Assembly (NCBI GenBank): GCA_949297385.1
Contig: CASFSP010000016.1
Location: 1 to 33,787, forward strand
Origin: an uncultured Oscillospiraceae bacterium
GTDB taxonomy: Bacteria; Bacillota; Clostridia; Oscillospirales; Ruminococcaceae
Length of the DNA: 33,787 nucleotides
Reading direction: 5' to 3'
The position numbers were made by a program, and so were the translations under genes. Under the pieces are notes generated by a model. That model ran no database searches. It had not been told where the DNA came from and was given only the letters and a program-made list of their open reading frames with translations. The first letter of the stretch is position 1. Each line of letters starts with the position of its first letter. Shown one piece after another: positions 23,167-31,999 of the stretch.

Positions 23167-24072
23167 TTATCTGTAACTGCCGCTTTTACCGCGGCCAAAA
23201 CGGCCGGAAACCACATGGGCGCCGCGTTTTACCGGGCGGGCCAGGAATACACTGCGCACCCTGCCTTTGAAATATGTATAGGCCGCGCGGGCTTTTTCCC
23301 CGTCGTCAAAAACCCCGAACACCGCCGCACCGCTGCCTGTCATTACACTGCCCAGCGCCCCCAGCTTCAAAAGTTCTTCCTTTATGGGCCGGGTATACCG
23401 GCTGGCGGCAGCTTCTTCCAGATCGTTAGCCATAAGCGCGGACATGGAATGCAAATCTCCATCGGCCATTGCTTTTATCAGTCTGTCAGTGTCCACAGCC
23501 GCCTTTTTCCCCAATGCGTCATAATTGGCAAAGGCCGCAGGTGTTGACACCCCTTTTGACGGCATACATATCACAATATGGCAGGCGGGCATCGGTGCAC
23601 AGGGAAGTATCACATCTCCCACTCCCTGCACTCTTTTGGTGCCGCCCACTATCATAAAGGGCACATCACTGCCGGCCGCCGCGCCTATTTCGCACAGCTG
23701 CCGCCGGGTATACTTTGTGCCGTACAGGCGGTCAAGGCCTACTATGACGCCGGCGGCATCGGCACTGCCTCCGGCCATACCGGCCTTTATGGGCACTGTC
23801 TTTTTTATGTGAATATGGACCCCGCCGTCTATACCGCTGTAAGCAAAAAATTTCATAGCGGCTTTTACCGCCACATTTTTTTCATCCGTGGGTATATACC
23901 TGGCGTTGGAAGCTATGGTTATTCCCTGCTCTCTTTTTTCCAGGGTCACCTTTTCGTAAACAGATACCGACTGCATAACCATATCCAGCAGGTGATATCC
24001 TTTTTCGTCCACACCGGTTATGTCCAAAGACAGGTTTATCTTTGCCGGCGCCATAACGGTTATTTTGTTCAT
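23167..24072 (-). CDS. ispE: 4-diphosphocytidyl-2-C-methyl-D-erythritol kinase
   Basis: ATP-dependent fourth step of the MEP route to isoprenoid precursors. It is a GHMP kinase: APAKINLSLDITGVDEKGYH at the N-terminus (K11 is the usual catalytic-site Lys), HLLDMVMQSV, the ATP loop VPIKAGMAGGSADAAGVI (93-110), and MTGSGAAVFGVF near the C-terminus. At 301 residues it is slightly longer than E. coli IspE because of a basic tail ending GRGKSGSYR. GAGG precedes the ATG. It is the last gene of a four-gene minus-strand operon, 16 bases after the DUF362 stop. Confidence 0.95.
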   Translation of the reverse strand: MNKITVMAPAKINLSLDITGVDEKGYHLLDMVMQSVSVYEKVTLEKREQGITIASNARYIPTDEKNVAVKAAMKFFAYSGIDGGVHIHIKKTVPIKAGMAGGSADAAGVIVGLDRLYGTKYTRRQLCEIGAAAGSDVPFMIVGGTKRVQGVGDVILPCAPMPACHIVICMPSKGVSTPAAFANYDALGKKAAVDTDRLIKAMADGDLHSMSALMANDLEEAAASRYTRPIKEELLKLGALGSVMTGSGAAVFGVFDDGEKARAAYTYFKGRVRSVFLARPVKRGAHVVSGRFGRGKSGSYR

Positions 24073-24088
24073 CGCATTCCTCTGAAAA

Positions 24089-25234
24089 TCAGATTTTGAA
24101 AAAGCTGCTGCGCTTTATGTCAATGGCCTTTACCGGGCACATTTCATGGCAACAGAAACATTTTATGCAGTTTTTCAGGTTTATCACTGCTTTTTTGTCT
24201 TTTATCTCTATGGTTTTTTGCGGGCAGATACTCCGGCATTTGCCGCAGCCTATACATTTGGATTTGTTTATCTTCGGCTTGGGCGCCAGGAATTTTTCCA
24301 CCGCCGGCGTGGCCCAGCGCAAGGCTCTGGGCACATGGTCGCCGAAGTCCAAGCGGTAAGAACGGGGCAGAATGTAACCTTCGCACCTTTTGTACCGCTG
24401 TACATCTCCGGTTATATCTGTCATTTCCAGCTTTGTCGGTGCCAGGCCTCGGTCTATCGCCGCTTTCAGAACCGGCAGATTTTCCGGGTCAAAGCCCATT
24501 ATATACGCCATTGCCAGGTCGATTTTATACGGATCGCAACCTGCCAGCAAAAGCCCCAGGTTTCTGACGCTGCCGCCGGCCGGGCCGTCACCTTCCATCG
24601 CCTGTATTCCGTCCACAATGGTAAATGTGGGCTTTACAGCCTGACACAGGTCAACCAGCATGTTGGCAAAATTTTCCTTGTCAGGGAAACGCATGTGAAA
24701 TTCGGCCTTTTTCAGGCCCGGCACAACACCGAACATATTTTTTACCGCGCCGGTCATGCCTGTCATAACATGGGTTTTGAATTTGGCCAGGTTTATTATA
24801 ACATCGCTTTCCACTGCCGGCCGGATAACCTCAAATTCCTTTACCATGACGCCGTCGGTTTTCAAAGCGCGGCTGCTCATTTTGGTGTAAAGGTTTACTC
24901 CGCGTTTTCCAGCCACCAGTGAAAAACCGCAGGTGTTGTAATTGCCCTGTATCACACCCCGGCTGGCCGGTCCGCCGCTGGAATCGGCCAGGGTGATATT
25001 TTCGCCCTTTGCCCCGAATTCTTTCAGCACGCCTATGACGCTGTCCACAACCACCGGGTTGGTGGTCACCGCTTTGTCCGGCGTGTGTCGGCTGAGCATA
25101 TTGGGCTTTATCAATATCTTTGTATCCCGGTTTATCAGCTGATTTATCCTCTGTTGCAGCATTATTTCTTTGACCGCAATGTACATCGTCCGGCTGTCGT
25201 AACTGTCAACTTCTTTTATAACAACTTTGCACAT
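24089..25234 (-). CDS. DUF362 protein with two C-terminal 4Fe-4S clusters
   Basis: The N-terminal 300 residues match DUF362: ILIKPNMLSRHTPDKAVTTN, LADSSGGPASRG, NLAKFKTHVMTGMTGAVKNMFGVVPG and FTIVDGIQAMEGDGP. A bacterial 2x[4Fe-4S] ferredoxin domain follows, with C327, C330, C333, C337 and C356, C359, C362, C366, plus an extra C361. At 381 residues it is a normal DUF362-ferredoxin fusion, common in anaerobes. It is probably an electron-transfer or redox enzyme of unknown substrate. AAGGCGGTG precedes the ATG. It sits between an aminotransferase (25-base gap) and ispE; Fe-S electron supply to the MEP enzymes IspG and IspH is a possible, untested link. Confidence 0.9.
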   Translation of the reverse strand: MCKVVIKEVDSYDSRTMYIAVKEIMLQQRINQLINRDTKILIKPNMLSRHTPDKAVTTNPVVVDSVIGVLKEFGAKGENITLADSSGGPASRGVIQGNYNTCGFSLVAGKRGVNLYTKMSSRALKTDGVMVKEFEVIRPAVESDVIINLAKFKTHVMTGMTGAVKNMFGVVPGLKKAEFHMRFPDKENFANMLVDLCQAVKPTFTIVDGIQAMEGDGPAGGSVRNLGLLLAGCDPYKIDLAMAYIMGFDPENLPVLKAAIDRGLAPTKLEMTDITGDVQRYKRCEGYILPRSYRLDFGDHVPRALRWATPAVEKFLAPKPKINKSKCIGCGKCRSICPQKTIEIKDKKAVINLKNCIKCFCCHEMCPVKAIDIKRSSFFKI

Positions 25235-25259
25235 AACAACACCGCCTTAAAAATTTATA

Positions 25260-26429
25260 TCATTTAAGAGATTTCAAAAACGCGCCTATGCGCTTTGTGG
25301 CCTCCATAAGATGGTCAAGGGAGTATGAATAGGAAATGCGTACGAAGCCTTCCCCTGCTTTACCGAAAGCATTGCCCGGTATAACCGCTACATGGCCTTC
25401 CAGCAGCAGTTTTTCACAAAACTGTTCGCTGGTCATGCCTGTGCCGCGTATATCGGCAAACACATAAAAGGCACCCTGGGCATTGTAACAGGGCAGGCCT
25501 ATGGCGTTCAGCTCGTTTATCAGAAAACGGCGGCGCATATCGTACTGATGGCGCATGGCGTCAATTTCGCCGTCACATTCGTTCATCGCCACCACAGCCG
25601 CATACTGGCTGGTTATGGGAGCGCATATCACAGCCACCTGATGCAGTGTGGCCATGGCATCTATTATCGGCCGCGGGCCCAGGGCATATCCCAGGCGCCA
25701 GCCGGTCATGGCATAGGATTTGGAAAACCCGTTTATTACAACGGTTCTTTCCTTCATGCCGGGTATGGACGCAAAGGACACATGATGATATTCGCCGTAG
25801 GTCAGCTCGGCGTATATTTCATCTGTCATAACAAATATGTCAGTGTCCTTTATCACATCGGCAATGGCCAGCAGGTCTTCCTCTTCCATTATTGCGCCGG
25901 TGGGATTGCCGGGGAAAGGCAGAACCAGTATTTTGGTTTTGTCTGTTATGGCATTTTTCAAATCCCGGGCTGTCAGGCGGAAATTGTTTTCCTGTTTCAG
26001 TTCCACTTCCACCACTTTTGCGCCGCACATTTTTGCTATCGGGTCGTAGCTGACATAACATGGGGTGGGCAGGATAACCTCGTCCCCTTCTTCCAGCATT
26101 ACCCTGAACAGCATGTCGATGCCTTCACTGCCGCCCACTGTCACCATCACCTCGTCGGGGGTGTAGTCCAGCTTGAAACGGCGTTTCTGATAGGCACATA
26201 TTGCTTTTTTCAGCGGCAAAAGCCCCAGACCCGGGCTGTACCAGGTACGGCCTTTTTCCAGGCTCTGTATTCCGGCTTCCCTTATTCTCCACGGGGTTTT
26301 GAAATCCGGCTCGCCCACGCCCAGTATAATGCAGTCGTCAACATCCCGTGCCATCATTGATATTTTTTCTATGGGCGACAGGGGTATATCCCTTATCGCC
26401 TTGTTAAGGTATTTGCTGTAATCTATCAT
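25260..26429 (-). CDS. class I/II PLP-dependent aminotransferase
   Basis: An aspartate-aminotransferase-fold enzyme of 389 residues. It has GVGEPDFKTP near residue 37, TVGGSEGIDMLFRVML, PFPGNPTGAIMEEEDL, the DEIYAELTY motif, NGFSKSYAMTGWRLGYALGP with the PLP lysine, and a C-terminal GEGFVRISYS with the substrate-carboxylate Arg. It resembles the PatA/AspC-like group of Firmicutes. It overlaps the Lrp gene by 4 bases (ATGA), so the regulator probably senses or controls the amino acid made or consumed here. The substrate is not determinable by eye. Confidence 0.92.
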   Translation of the reverse strand: MIDYSKYLNKAIRDIPLSPIEKISMMARDVDDCIILGVGEPDFKTPWRIREAGIQSLEKGRTWYSPGLGLLPLKKAICAYQKRRFKLDYTPDEVMVTVGGSEGIDMLFRVMLEEGDEVILPTPCYVSYDPIAKMCGAKVVEVELKQENNFRLTARDLKNAITDKTKILVLPFPGNPTGAIMEEEDLLAIADVIKDTDIFVMTDEIYAELTYGEYHHVSFASIPGMKERTVVINGFSKSYAMTGWRLGYALGPRPIIDAMATLHQVAVICAPITSQYAAVVAMNECDGEIDAMRHQYDMRRRFLINELNAIGLPCYNAQGAFYVFADIRGTGMTSEQFCEKLLLEGHVAVIPGNAFGKAGEGFVRISYSYSLDHLMEATKRIGAFLKSLK

Positions 26430-26905
26430 AAAGCGTTAAGACCCCTTGTATCCTCTTCATCTTCGTGGAATATAATTCCGGCCTGCTTGTAGGGGCGCAA
26501 TACAAAATGGGTGGCCGTTTCGTTCACATCGTCCATGGGAGACAGCCTTTTGAATACAAACATTGCTATCTCCTGGAAGGATTTGGCCCTGATTTCCACC
26601 AGCAGGTCATATCCGCCGCTCATCAGTGTAACGCCTTCCACCTCGTCCATGGCGGCAATGGCCATGGCTATTTCGTCAAAGCCGCGGCCTTTTTTGGGTG
26701 TAACTTTCAGCTCTATCATTGCTTTTACCATGCTGGTGTCGGTTTTTTCCCAGTCTATCACAGCGCGGTATCCTTTTATAATTCCCTTGGCGGTACACTC
26801 GGCTATCATCTTTTCCACCTGCTCCTGACTGCATTCCAGCATTACTGCCAGCTGTGCGGGTGTCAGGGTCGGATTTGTTTCAATCAATTTCAGCAACTCT
26901 TCCAT
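26426..26905 (-). CDS. Lrp/AsnC family transcriptional regulator
   Basis: An N-terminal winged helix (LIETNPTLTPAQLAVMLECS, then VEKMIAECTAKGIIKGYRAV) is followed by the RAM ligand-binding domain (VKAMIELKVTPKKGRGFDEI, MSGGYDLLVEIRAKSFQEIA). At 159 residues it has the usual Lrp size. GGGAG lies 9 bases before the ATG. It is the first gene of the operon Lrp, aminotransferase, DUF362, ispE. Such regulators bind an amino acid and usually control the adjacent amino-acid gene. Confidence 0.92.
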   Translation of the reverse strand: MEELLKLIETNPTLTPAQLAVMLECSQEQVEKMIAECTAKGIIKGYRAVIDWEKTDTSMVKAMIELKVTPKKGRGFDEIAMAIAAMDEVEGVTLMSGGYDLLVEIRAKSFQEIAMFVFKRLSPMDDVNETATHFVLRPYKQAGIIFHEDEEDTRGLNAL

Positions 26906-26939
26906 AAAAATTATCTCCCGTATATTTATTTAATACTTA

Positions 26940-26968
26940 ATTATACATATTTTTTGTGTACATTGCAA
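26940..26968 (-). promoter_or_regulatory. promoter for the lrp operon
   Basis: Minus-strand TTGCAA (26963-26968) and consensus TATAAT (26940-26945), spacer 17. Confidence 0.65.
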
Positions 26969-26987
26969 TCAGTCCGGCGGCGCTCTA

Positions 26988-27017
26988 TTGAAAATTTTAT
27001 CTCCTTTGTGCTAAAAT
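26988..27017 (+). promoter_or_regulatory. promoter for nadE
   Basis: TTGAAA (26988-26993) and TAAAAT (27012-27017) with an 18-base spacer, about 40 bases before the nadE start. Confidence 0.55.
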
Positions 27018-27054
27018 TATTGGCAATAAAATGTGAAAAACGGGGTGATTTTTT

Positions 27055-28722
27055 ATGAAAATCTATCTGAGCAAAGCAAAAATCAAACCACTGGACATAG
27101 CCGCAAACCGGCGGCGGGCACAGCAGGAAATCGAAAAAGCCATCCGGCAGCAGGCCCGGCTGATAATATTCCCACGGGGATTTTTATCCGGTACAGACCT
27201 GGGAATACTGGCCGATGCGCCTTATTTTGCCGCCGCATACAACCAAGCTGCCCAAAGCCTGGCGCAAAAAAACAGCGAAATATACATCCTGGCAGACAGA
27301 TATGACGGCAGATTTATAAACACCCTGTATTACAGCGGTGAAAAACTGCCGGCAGACAGCTTTGAAATAGACGGCTTTTCCTTTGCCGCCTTTGACAGCC
27401 GGCACAAACTGCATCAAAAAGCCCCGGGCGTTCAGGCCGACCGGTTTATACTCAACGAAAGCCGGCCGGTGCTGGCCGGTCAGAGACGGCTTTTGCACCG
27501 AATGCTGTCCGCTTTACGGGTAAGCGGCCGCTGCACAGTGATATGCAACCTGGGCGGGCTGGGTTTTACCTCGCACCCCGATATATATATGCCCTGCGTT
27601 TCTTTTATAGACAGTAAAAACGATATTTTTACCGCAACGGTGGAAGAATATAAAAACAGCCCCTGCTGTTTTGCGCCGGAAAAACAGAAAAGCCGGCCCG
27701 GCGGCGTCTTTACCCTTCCGACACTGGATTTCCCGCTGGCTTTTAACCAAAACCCGCTTATTCCCGCCAATGTTGACCAAAAGGAATACTGCCTGGACCT
27801 GTTTTGCCTGCAAAGCCTGGCGCTGGCAAACCGCCTGGACAATCTGGGCATGAAAAGTGCAGTTGTGGCCGTCAGCGGCGGCCTGGACAGCTCGCTGGCC
27901 CTGCTGGTAACTGTAAACGCCTTTGATATGCTGGGGCTGGACCGCAGCGGAATAATAGCCCTGTCCATGCCAGGCTTCGGCACCTCCGACACTACAAAAA
28001 GCCTGGGACGGCAGCTGACCGCCGGCTTGGGAATAGAACTGAAATTCATCGACATTACCCCGGCCTGCACACAAGCGCTGAAAGACATCGGCCATGACGG
28101 ACAGACTGCCGATGTGACCTTTGAAAATGTCCAGGCCAGAATGAGGACACTGAACGCACTGAATATAGCCAACATGGCCGGCGGTATCATGGTGGGTACC
28201 GGAGACCTTAGCGAAGAGGCCCTGGGCTTTGCGACCTACGGCGGAGACCGGCTGGCCGGATACAATGTGAACAGCAGCGTATCCAAAACAGTCATCCGCA
28301 CCATGCTGCCCTATGTGACCCGGCTGGAAAACCTGAAAGGTGCAAAGGAAGCAGTTCAGGGTATACTGTCCATTCCCGTCAGCCCCGAGCTTCTGCCCGC
28401 CGCGGGCCGGATAGCCCAGAAAACCGAAGATATTCTGGCTCCCTACAAGCTTATAGACTTTTTTATATACTGCTTTGTGGTTGCAAAGCTGTCCCCAATA
28501 GAGATGGCCCAGCGCGCTTCCTGTGTGTTTGAGGGCGAATTTTCCGCCTCTTACCTGCGCGAAAAAGCGGCCATGTTTGCCAGAAGATTTATCGGTGGAC
28601 AGTTCAAACGCTCCTGCGCACCGGAAGGCGCACAGCTGACCCATGCCGCCCTTGCCGGCCGGAACAGGTCACTGCCCAGCGATAGCAGCCGGCGGTTTTT
28701 GCTCTCTTTTCTTAATATGTGA
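27055..28722 (+). CDS. nadE: NAD+ synthetase with degenerate glutaminase domain
   Basis: The C-terminal synthetase is complete: P-loop VSGGLDSSLA (273-282), PGFGTSDTTKSLGRQL, NVQARMRTLNALNIANMAG, VGTGDLSEEALGFATYGGD, the GYNVNSSVSKT segment (402-412), ILSIPVSPELLPAA and RRFIGGQFKRSCAPEG. It would amidate deamido-NAD with ATP. The N-terminal nitrilase-type domain (1 to about 205) still has the fold pattern, with ILNESRP and NLGGLG matching family strands, but Glu of FPE is Arg (R41 in FPRGFLSG), the Lys segment is shortened, and the ICEDLW Cys is missing (FAAFDSRH). At 555 residues it is about 80-100 shorter than glutamine-dependent NadE, so it probably uses free ammonia. GGGGTGA precedes the ATG. 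Confidence 0.92.
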   Translation: MKIYLSKAKIKPLDIAANRRRAQQEIEKAIRQQARLIIFPRGFLSGTDLGILADAPYFAAAYNQAAQSLAQKNSEIYILADRYDGRFINTLYYSGEKLPADSFEIDGFSFAAFDSRHKLHQKAPGVQADRFILNESRPVLAGQRRLLHRMLSALRVSGRCTVICNLGGLGFTSHPDIYMPCVSFIDSKNDIFTATVEEYKNSPCCFAPEKQKSRPGGVFTLPTLDFPLAFNQNPLIPANVDQKEYCLDLFCLQSLALANRLDNLGMKSAVVAVSGGLDSSLALLVTVNAFDMLGLDRSGIIALSMPGFGTSDTTKSLGRQLTAGLGIELKFIDITPACTQALKDIGHDGQTADVTFENVQARMRTLNALNIANMAGGIMVGTGDLSEEALGFATYGGDRLAGYNVNSSVSKTVIRTMLPYVTRLENLKGAKEAVQGILSIPVSPELLPAAGRIAQKTEDILAPYKLIDFFIYCFVVAKLSPIEMAQRASCVFEGEFSASYLREKAAMFARRFIGGQFKRSCAPEGAQLTHAALAGRNRSLPSDSSRRFLLSFLNM

Positions 28723-28748
28723 AAAAAGCCCCCTTTTGGGGGCTTTTT
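28723..28748 (+). terminator. terminator of nadE
   Basis: An 11-base-pair stem AAAAAGCCCCC/GGGGGCTTTTT with a 4-base loop. Confidence 0.9.
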
Positions 28749-29015
28749 GTTCAATTTTTTCACACAAATTTGTCTTAAAATCCTGTCTGATAAATATTTA
28801 TTTATAGAAAAAGCGCTGTGTTTTTATGATATTTTCCCTATTTTTGGCAAAAAAATATTGTAAATATTTGTTTTAAATTATAAATTATCATCAAAAGTAT
28901 ATACACAATGCCCTTTTGGAGTTATAATATAAAAGATTATTATGGGTTTTTATGCCATTATTGTAATAAATAAAAGCGGCGGGCGTTTTTTCGCTTGCGG
29001 AAAGGAGCTTTTTCA
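28749..29015. other. AT-rich spacer with the asp23 promoter
   Basis: No gene. It contains a promoter (28900-28928) and a leader hairpin, GCGGGCG/CGCTTGC with a T loop (28979-28998), just before AAAGGAG. Ribosomal protein L28, often divergent from this pair in other Firmicutes, is not here. Confidence 0.5.
28900..28928 (+). promoter_or_regulatory. promoter for asp23 and the DAK2 gene
   Basis: TATACA (28900-28905) and consensus TATAAT (28923-28928) with a 17-base spacer. Confidence 0.5.
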
Positions 29016-29369
29016 ATGATTAAAATTTACAATCCCATGGGGAAAGTCAGCCTGACAAACGATTACTTTGCGGCTTTGGTGGGCAATGCCATCACCAGCT
29101 GCTACGGTGTTGCCGGAATGAGCAGCGCCGGTGCGGCAGACAGCCTGCGCACTCTGGTTTTCGGCTCTGACATACCGGAGAAAGGTGTCGTGGTGAAAGA
29201 AGAGGAAGGCCGGCTGGTTATCGACCTGCATATCAAAGTGATTTACGGGGTCAACATCTCCACCATTGTGGACAACATCAAAGAAAGAGTTTCCTATGCG
29301 GTGGAACACGCCACAGCCCTGAAAGTAAAATCTATCAATGTTTCAGTAGATGATATCATAACAGAATAA
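29016..29369 (+). CDS. Asp23/Gls24 family protein (YloU-like)
   Basis: A small 117-residue protein of the alkaline-shock/Gls24 family. It has NDYFAALVGNAITSCYGVAG at the N-terminus, a middle beta strand LVIDLHIKVIYGVNISTIVD and the final VKSINVSVDDIITE. Members are membrane-associated or cytosolic and are linked to cell-envelope homeostasis. AAAGGAG lies 7 bases before ATG 29016; an in-frame TTG at 28995 lies within the leader hairpin and is unlikely. The DAK2 gene follows 23 bases later, the same order as yloU-yloV in Bacillus. Confidence 0.92.
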   Translation: MIKIYNPMGKVSLTNDYFAALVGNAITSCYGVAGMSSAGAADSLRTLVFGSDIPEKGVVVKEEEGRLVIDLHIKVIYGVNISTIVDNIKERVSYAVEHATALKVKSINVSVDDIITE

Positions 29370-29392
29370 CTTATTGTTTTTTGAGGTGACAA

Positions 29393-31063
29393 ATGATAAC
29401 AGGTAAAATGCTGCGTGACGCCATTATATCCGGCGCCAATGCGATTATAAACAACAAAACAGCCGTTGACGAGCTGAATGTTTTCCCCGTTCCCGATGGC
29501 GACACCGGTACAAACATGTCCATGACCATAGGCGCTGCCAAAAAGGAGCTGAGCGCCATGGATGATGACTGCACAGTGGACGCCGTGGCTTCCACAGCTG
29601 CTTCCAGCATGCTGCGCGGCGCCCGCGGCAACAGCGGCGTTATATCCTCTTTGCTGTTCCGTGGTTTTTCCAAAGCTCTGAAAGACAAAAAAGAAGCCAG
29701 CGCTGCCGATATGACACAGGCGCTGAGAAAAGGCGTTGATTCTGCATACAAAGCAGTTATGAAACCCACCGAGGGCACCATACTGACAGTTGCCCGTCTG
29801 GCCTGCGAAAAAGCCGAAAGCATGCAGGAGGAAGATGTGGCCGTGCTGTGGCAGGAAGTTGTAAACGCGGCCCAGGTTGCACTGGACAACACACCCGAAC
29901 AGCTGCCCGTACTGAAAAAGGCCGGAGTTGTAGACGCCGGCGGCCAGGGCCTGGTATACATCTTTACCGGTATGCTGAGCGTGTTCAAAGACGGTGTTAT
30001 TGTACAGTCTGCTGAGGCAGAAAAGGCTTCCGCCGCTTCCTTCACCCCCAAAGGCGTATACGCCAAAGACCTGGATCCGGACATAGTAAACGGATATTGC
30101 ACAGAATTCATCGTAAACAAAAACGAAAATGCCAGCGCCGAAAAACTGCGCGCCTATCTGGAAAGCATCGGCGACAGCGTTGTTGTGGTGGAAGATGATG
30201 ACATCATCAAAAGCCATGTGCACACCTCTGACCCGGGCAAAGCCCTGAGCGAGGCTGTAAAACACGGCTACATGACCAAGCTGAAGATTGAAAACATGAT
30301 AGAACAGATGACCGAGCTGGGCGAAAAGGCAAAAGGTCTGGAAAAACAGGCCACCGACGCCGACAGCGACGAAGAGTTCAAATATATGGCCGTTGACGCC
30401 GATGTGCCATTTGGCTTTGTTGCCGTGGCCGCCGGCGAAGGCATTGTCAATATGTTCAAAGACCTGGGCGCCGACGCAGTGGTTACCGGCGGACAGACAA
30501 TGAACCCGTCCACCAACGACATTCTGCGCGCCGTACAGTCTGTGGGTGCAAAAACAGTTTTTGTCCTGCCCAACAACAAAAACATTATAATGGCTGCCGA
30601 ACAGGCCGCCAAACTGGCAGACAGAAAGGTTGTTGTCCTGCCCACAAGAACAATCCCCCAGGGCATCACCGCCATGCTGAACTTTGACCCCGACGCCAGC
30701 GAAAGGGACAATGCAGTGACCATGGACATGGCCGCCCAGGGCGTATCCACCGGCTCCATAACCTTTGCGGCCAGAAATTCTGATTTTGAAGGCCACAAAA
30801 TAAAACGCGGCGATATACTGGCCATGGAAGACAGCAAGCTGTCCTTTGTGGAAAAGGATGTGGAAAAAGCCGCAGTCAAGCTGACAAAACAGATGATGAA
30901 CCGCAACACCTCCTTTGTCACAATCATCTACGGCGAAGGCATAAGCGCCGAAGAGGCAGAAAAGGTCTGCGAAGAGGTGAGAAAACGCGCCCCCAAAACA
31001 GCCGAAGTAAGCGTGCTGGAAGGCAATCAGCCAGTATATTACTATCTGATAAGCGTTGAATAA
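29393..31063 (+). CDS. DAK2 domain protein, YloV/FakA-like kinase
   Basis: The N-terminal DAK2 (DhaL-like) domain has NVFPVPDGDTGTNMSMT with the Asp residues that bind the two magnesium ions and ATP, GARGNSGVI, and GTILTVARLACEKAE. The C-terminal half has VTGGQTMNPSTNDI and VLPNNKNIIMAAEQAA, as in FakA, the ATP-binding subunit of fatty-acid kinase. The 556 residues and gene order with asp23 match the YloV group. A FakB (DegV-type) partner is not in this window. GAGGTGA precedes the ATG by 4 bases. Cytosolic; a role in fatty acid incorporation is known for the family, not shown here. Confidence 0.92.
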   Translation: MITGKMLRDAIISGANAIINNKTAVDELNVFPVPDGDTGTNMSMTIGAAKKELSAMDDDCTVDAVASTAASSMLRGARGNSGVISSLLFRGFSKALKDKKEASAADMTQALRKGVDSAYKAVMKPTEGTILTVARLACEKAESMQEEDVAVLWQEVVNAAQVALDNTPEQLPVLKKAGVVDAGGQGLVYIFTGMLSVFKDGVIVQSAEAEKASAASFTPKGVYAKDLDPDIVNGYCTEFIVNKNENASAEKLRAYLESIGDSVVVVEDDDIIKSHVHTSDPGKALSEAVKHGYMTKLKIENMIEQMTELGEKAKGLEKQATDADSDEEFKYMAVDADVPFGFVAVAAGEGIVNMFKDLGADAVVTGGQTMNPSTNDILRAVQSVGAKTVFVLPNNKNIIMAAEQAAKLADRKVVVLPTRTIPQGITAMLNFDPDASERDNAVTMDMAAQGVSTGSITFAARNSDFEGHKIKRGDILAMEDSKLSFVEKDVEKAAVKLTKQMMNRNTSFVTIIYGEGISAEEAEKVCEEVRKRAPKTAEVSVLEGNQPVYYYLISVE

Positions 31064-31076
31064 TATTCATATTTAT

Positions 31077-31107
31077 AAAAAAGCGCCGCAAGCCGGCGCT
31101 TTTTTTG
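31077..31107 (+). terminator. terminator of the asp23-DAK2 operon
   Basis: A 12-base-pair stem AAAAAAGCGCCG/CGGCGCTTTTTT with a 5-base loop and a T run. Confidence 0.9.
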
Positions 31108-31278
31108 TGCCCTAAACCCTGATTTTACCGGATATCTTCATTTGCTTATCCACCAAAACAAAACCCGGACTGATAAGGCCATTTTTCTGATCGCCTGCCC
31201 GTTTTTTAACCCGAAAGCTGTTGCTGTTTTTCCGGCAAAGTGTTATGCTGAAAGTATAAAAGATACTGAGGTGTGAAA

Positions 31279-31947
31279 ATGAAAAAAAGCGAAAATGTTG
31301 TACCTGTATGGCTGTATATCTTTTTGGGAATTTTTATTTTTCTGGGCCTGTGCCTGCTTTACTTTGGCATCAGCGGACAGATAAAGCTGAACCGCGCCGC
31401 CGCCGGCTACAAACAGACGGTAGGATATCTTACAGATTATTATCCGGACATTTCCAACGATGACAGTGTAACATATTATCTGGTGTACTCATACAATGTG
31501 GGCGGCCGGGACTACACCGCCGTCACCGATTACAGCACCGGTATGGTCCCCCGGCAGGGCAGCAGGGTAAAGATAAGATTTGACCCAGGCGACCCCGGTA
31601 AACGGATAATACAGGGGACAAACGGAAATTATATAATGATGTTTATCGGCGGCATGTTTACGGCCATACCCGGATTTATGCTTTATATATTTCTGACAAT
31701 AAACAAACCGGCAAAAAAACCTTCGGGCATAAATGTGACCACCCTTTTTGCCAGCTTTGTTATGATTTTCATTGCCGCCGGATGTATATGTATAATGGCA
31801 GGCACCACCGACCTGTACGAAATAATCCGTTATTATCTGCACTCCTTCTCTTTTCCGATGCTGATTCCGGTTATAATGATTGCCGGCGGAATACTGGGCT
31901 GTATAAGCGCAATAAGCGGAAGATATTATACGGATTACAAGGAATAA
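31279..31947 (+). CDS. DUF3592 domain membrane protein
   Basis: A 222-residue protein: a helix near residues 9-31, a DUF3592-like soluble domain (residues about 35-105, ..YYLVYSYNVGGRDYTAVTDY then VKIRFDPGDPGKRII), then three helices to the end. DUF3592 proteins are of unknown function, often single anchored domains. GAGGTG lies 5 bases before ATG 31279; an upstream in-frame GTG at 31273 falls inside that site. It is monocistronic between two terminators. The promoter is not clear, although a weak TTGCTG-17-TATGCT precedes it. Confidence 0.8.
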   Translation: MKKSENVVPVWLYIFLGIFIFLGLCLLYFGISGQIKLNRAAAGYKQTVGYLTDYYPDISNDDSVTYYLVYSYNVGGRDYTAVTDYSTGMVPRQGSRVKIRFDPGDPGKRIIQGTNGNYIMMFIGGMFTAIPGFMLYIFLTINKPAKKPSGINVTTLFASFVMIFIAAGCICIMAGTTDLYEIIRYYLHSFSFPMLIPVIMIAGGILGCISAISGRYYTDYKE

Positions 31948-31969
31948 TTTACAGTAAAGTTATATAATT

Positions 31970-31999
31970 AAAAAGCCGCCCATGGCGGCTTTTTCTTTT
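31970..31999. terminator. bidirectional terminator between DUF3592 and asparaginase genes
   Basis: An 11-base-pair stem AAAAAGCCGCC/GGCGGCTTTTT with a 3-base loop and T-rich flanks on both strands. Confidence 0.85.

Noticed and set aside
27514-28644. Long minus-strand open frame opposite nadE
   Set aside because: Fully antisense to recognised NadE motifs; composition typical of a shadow frame.
29294-30796. 500-codon minus-strand open frame opposite the DAK2 gene
   Set aside because: Antisense to an unmistakable conserved gene, with low-complexity His/Gly/Val-rich translation and no ribosome binding site; a shadow of the coding bias.
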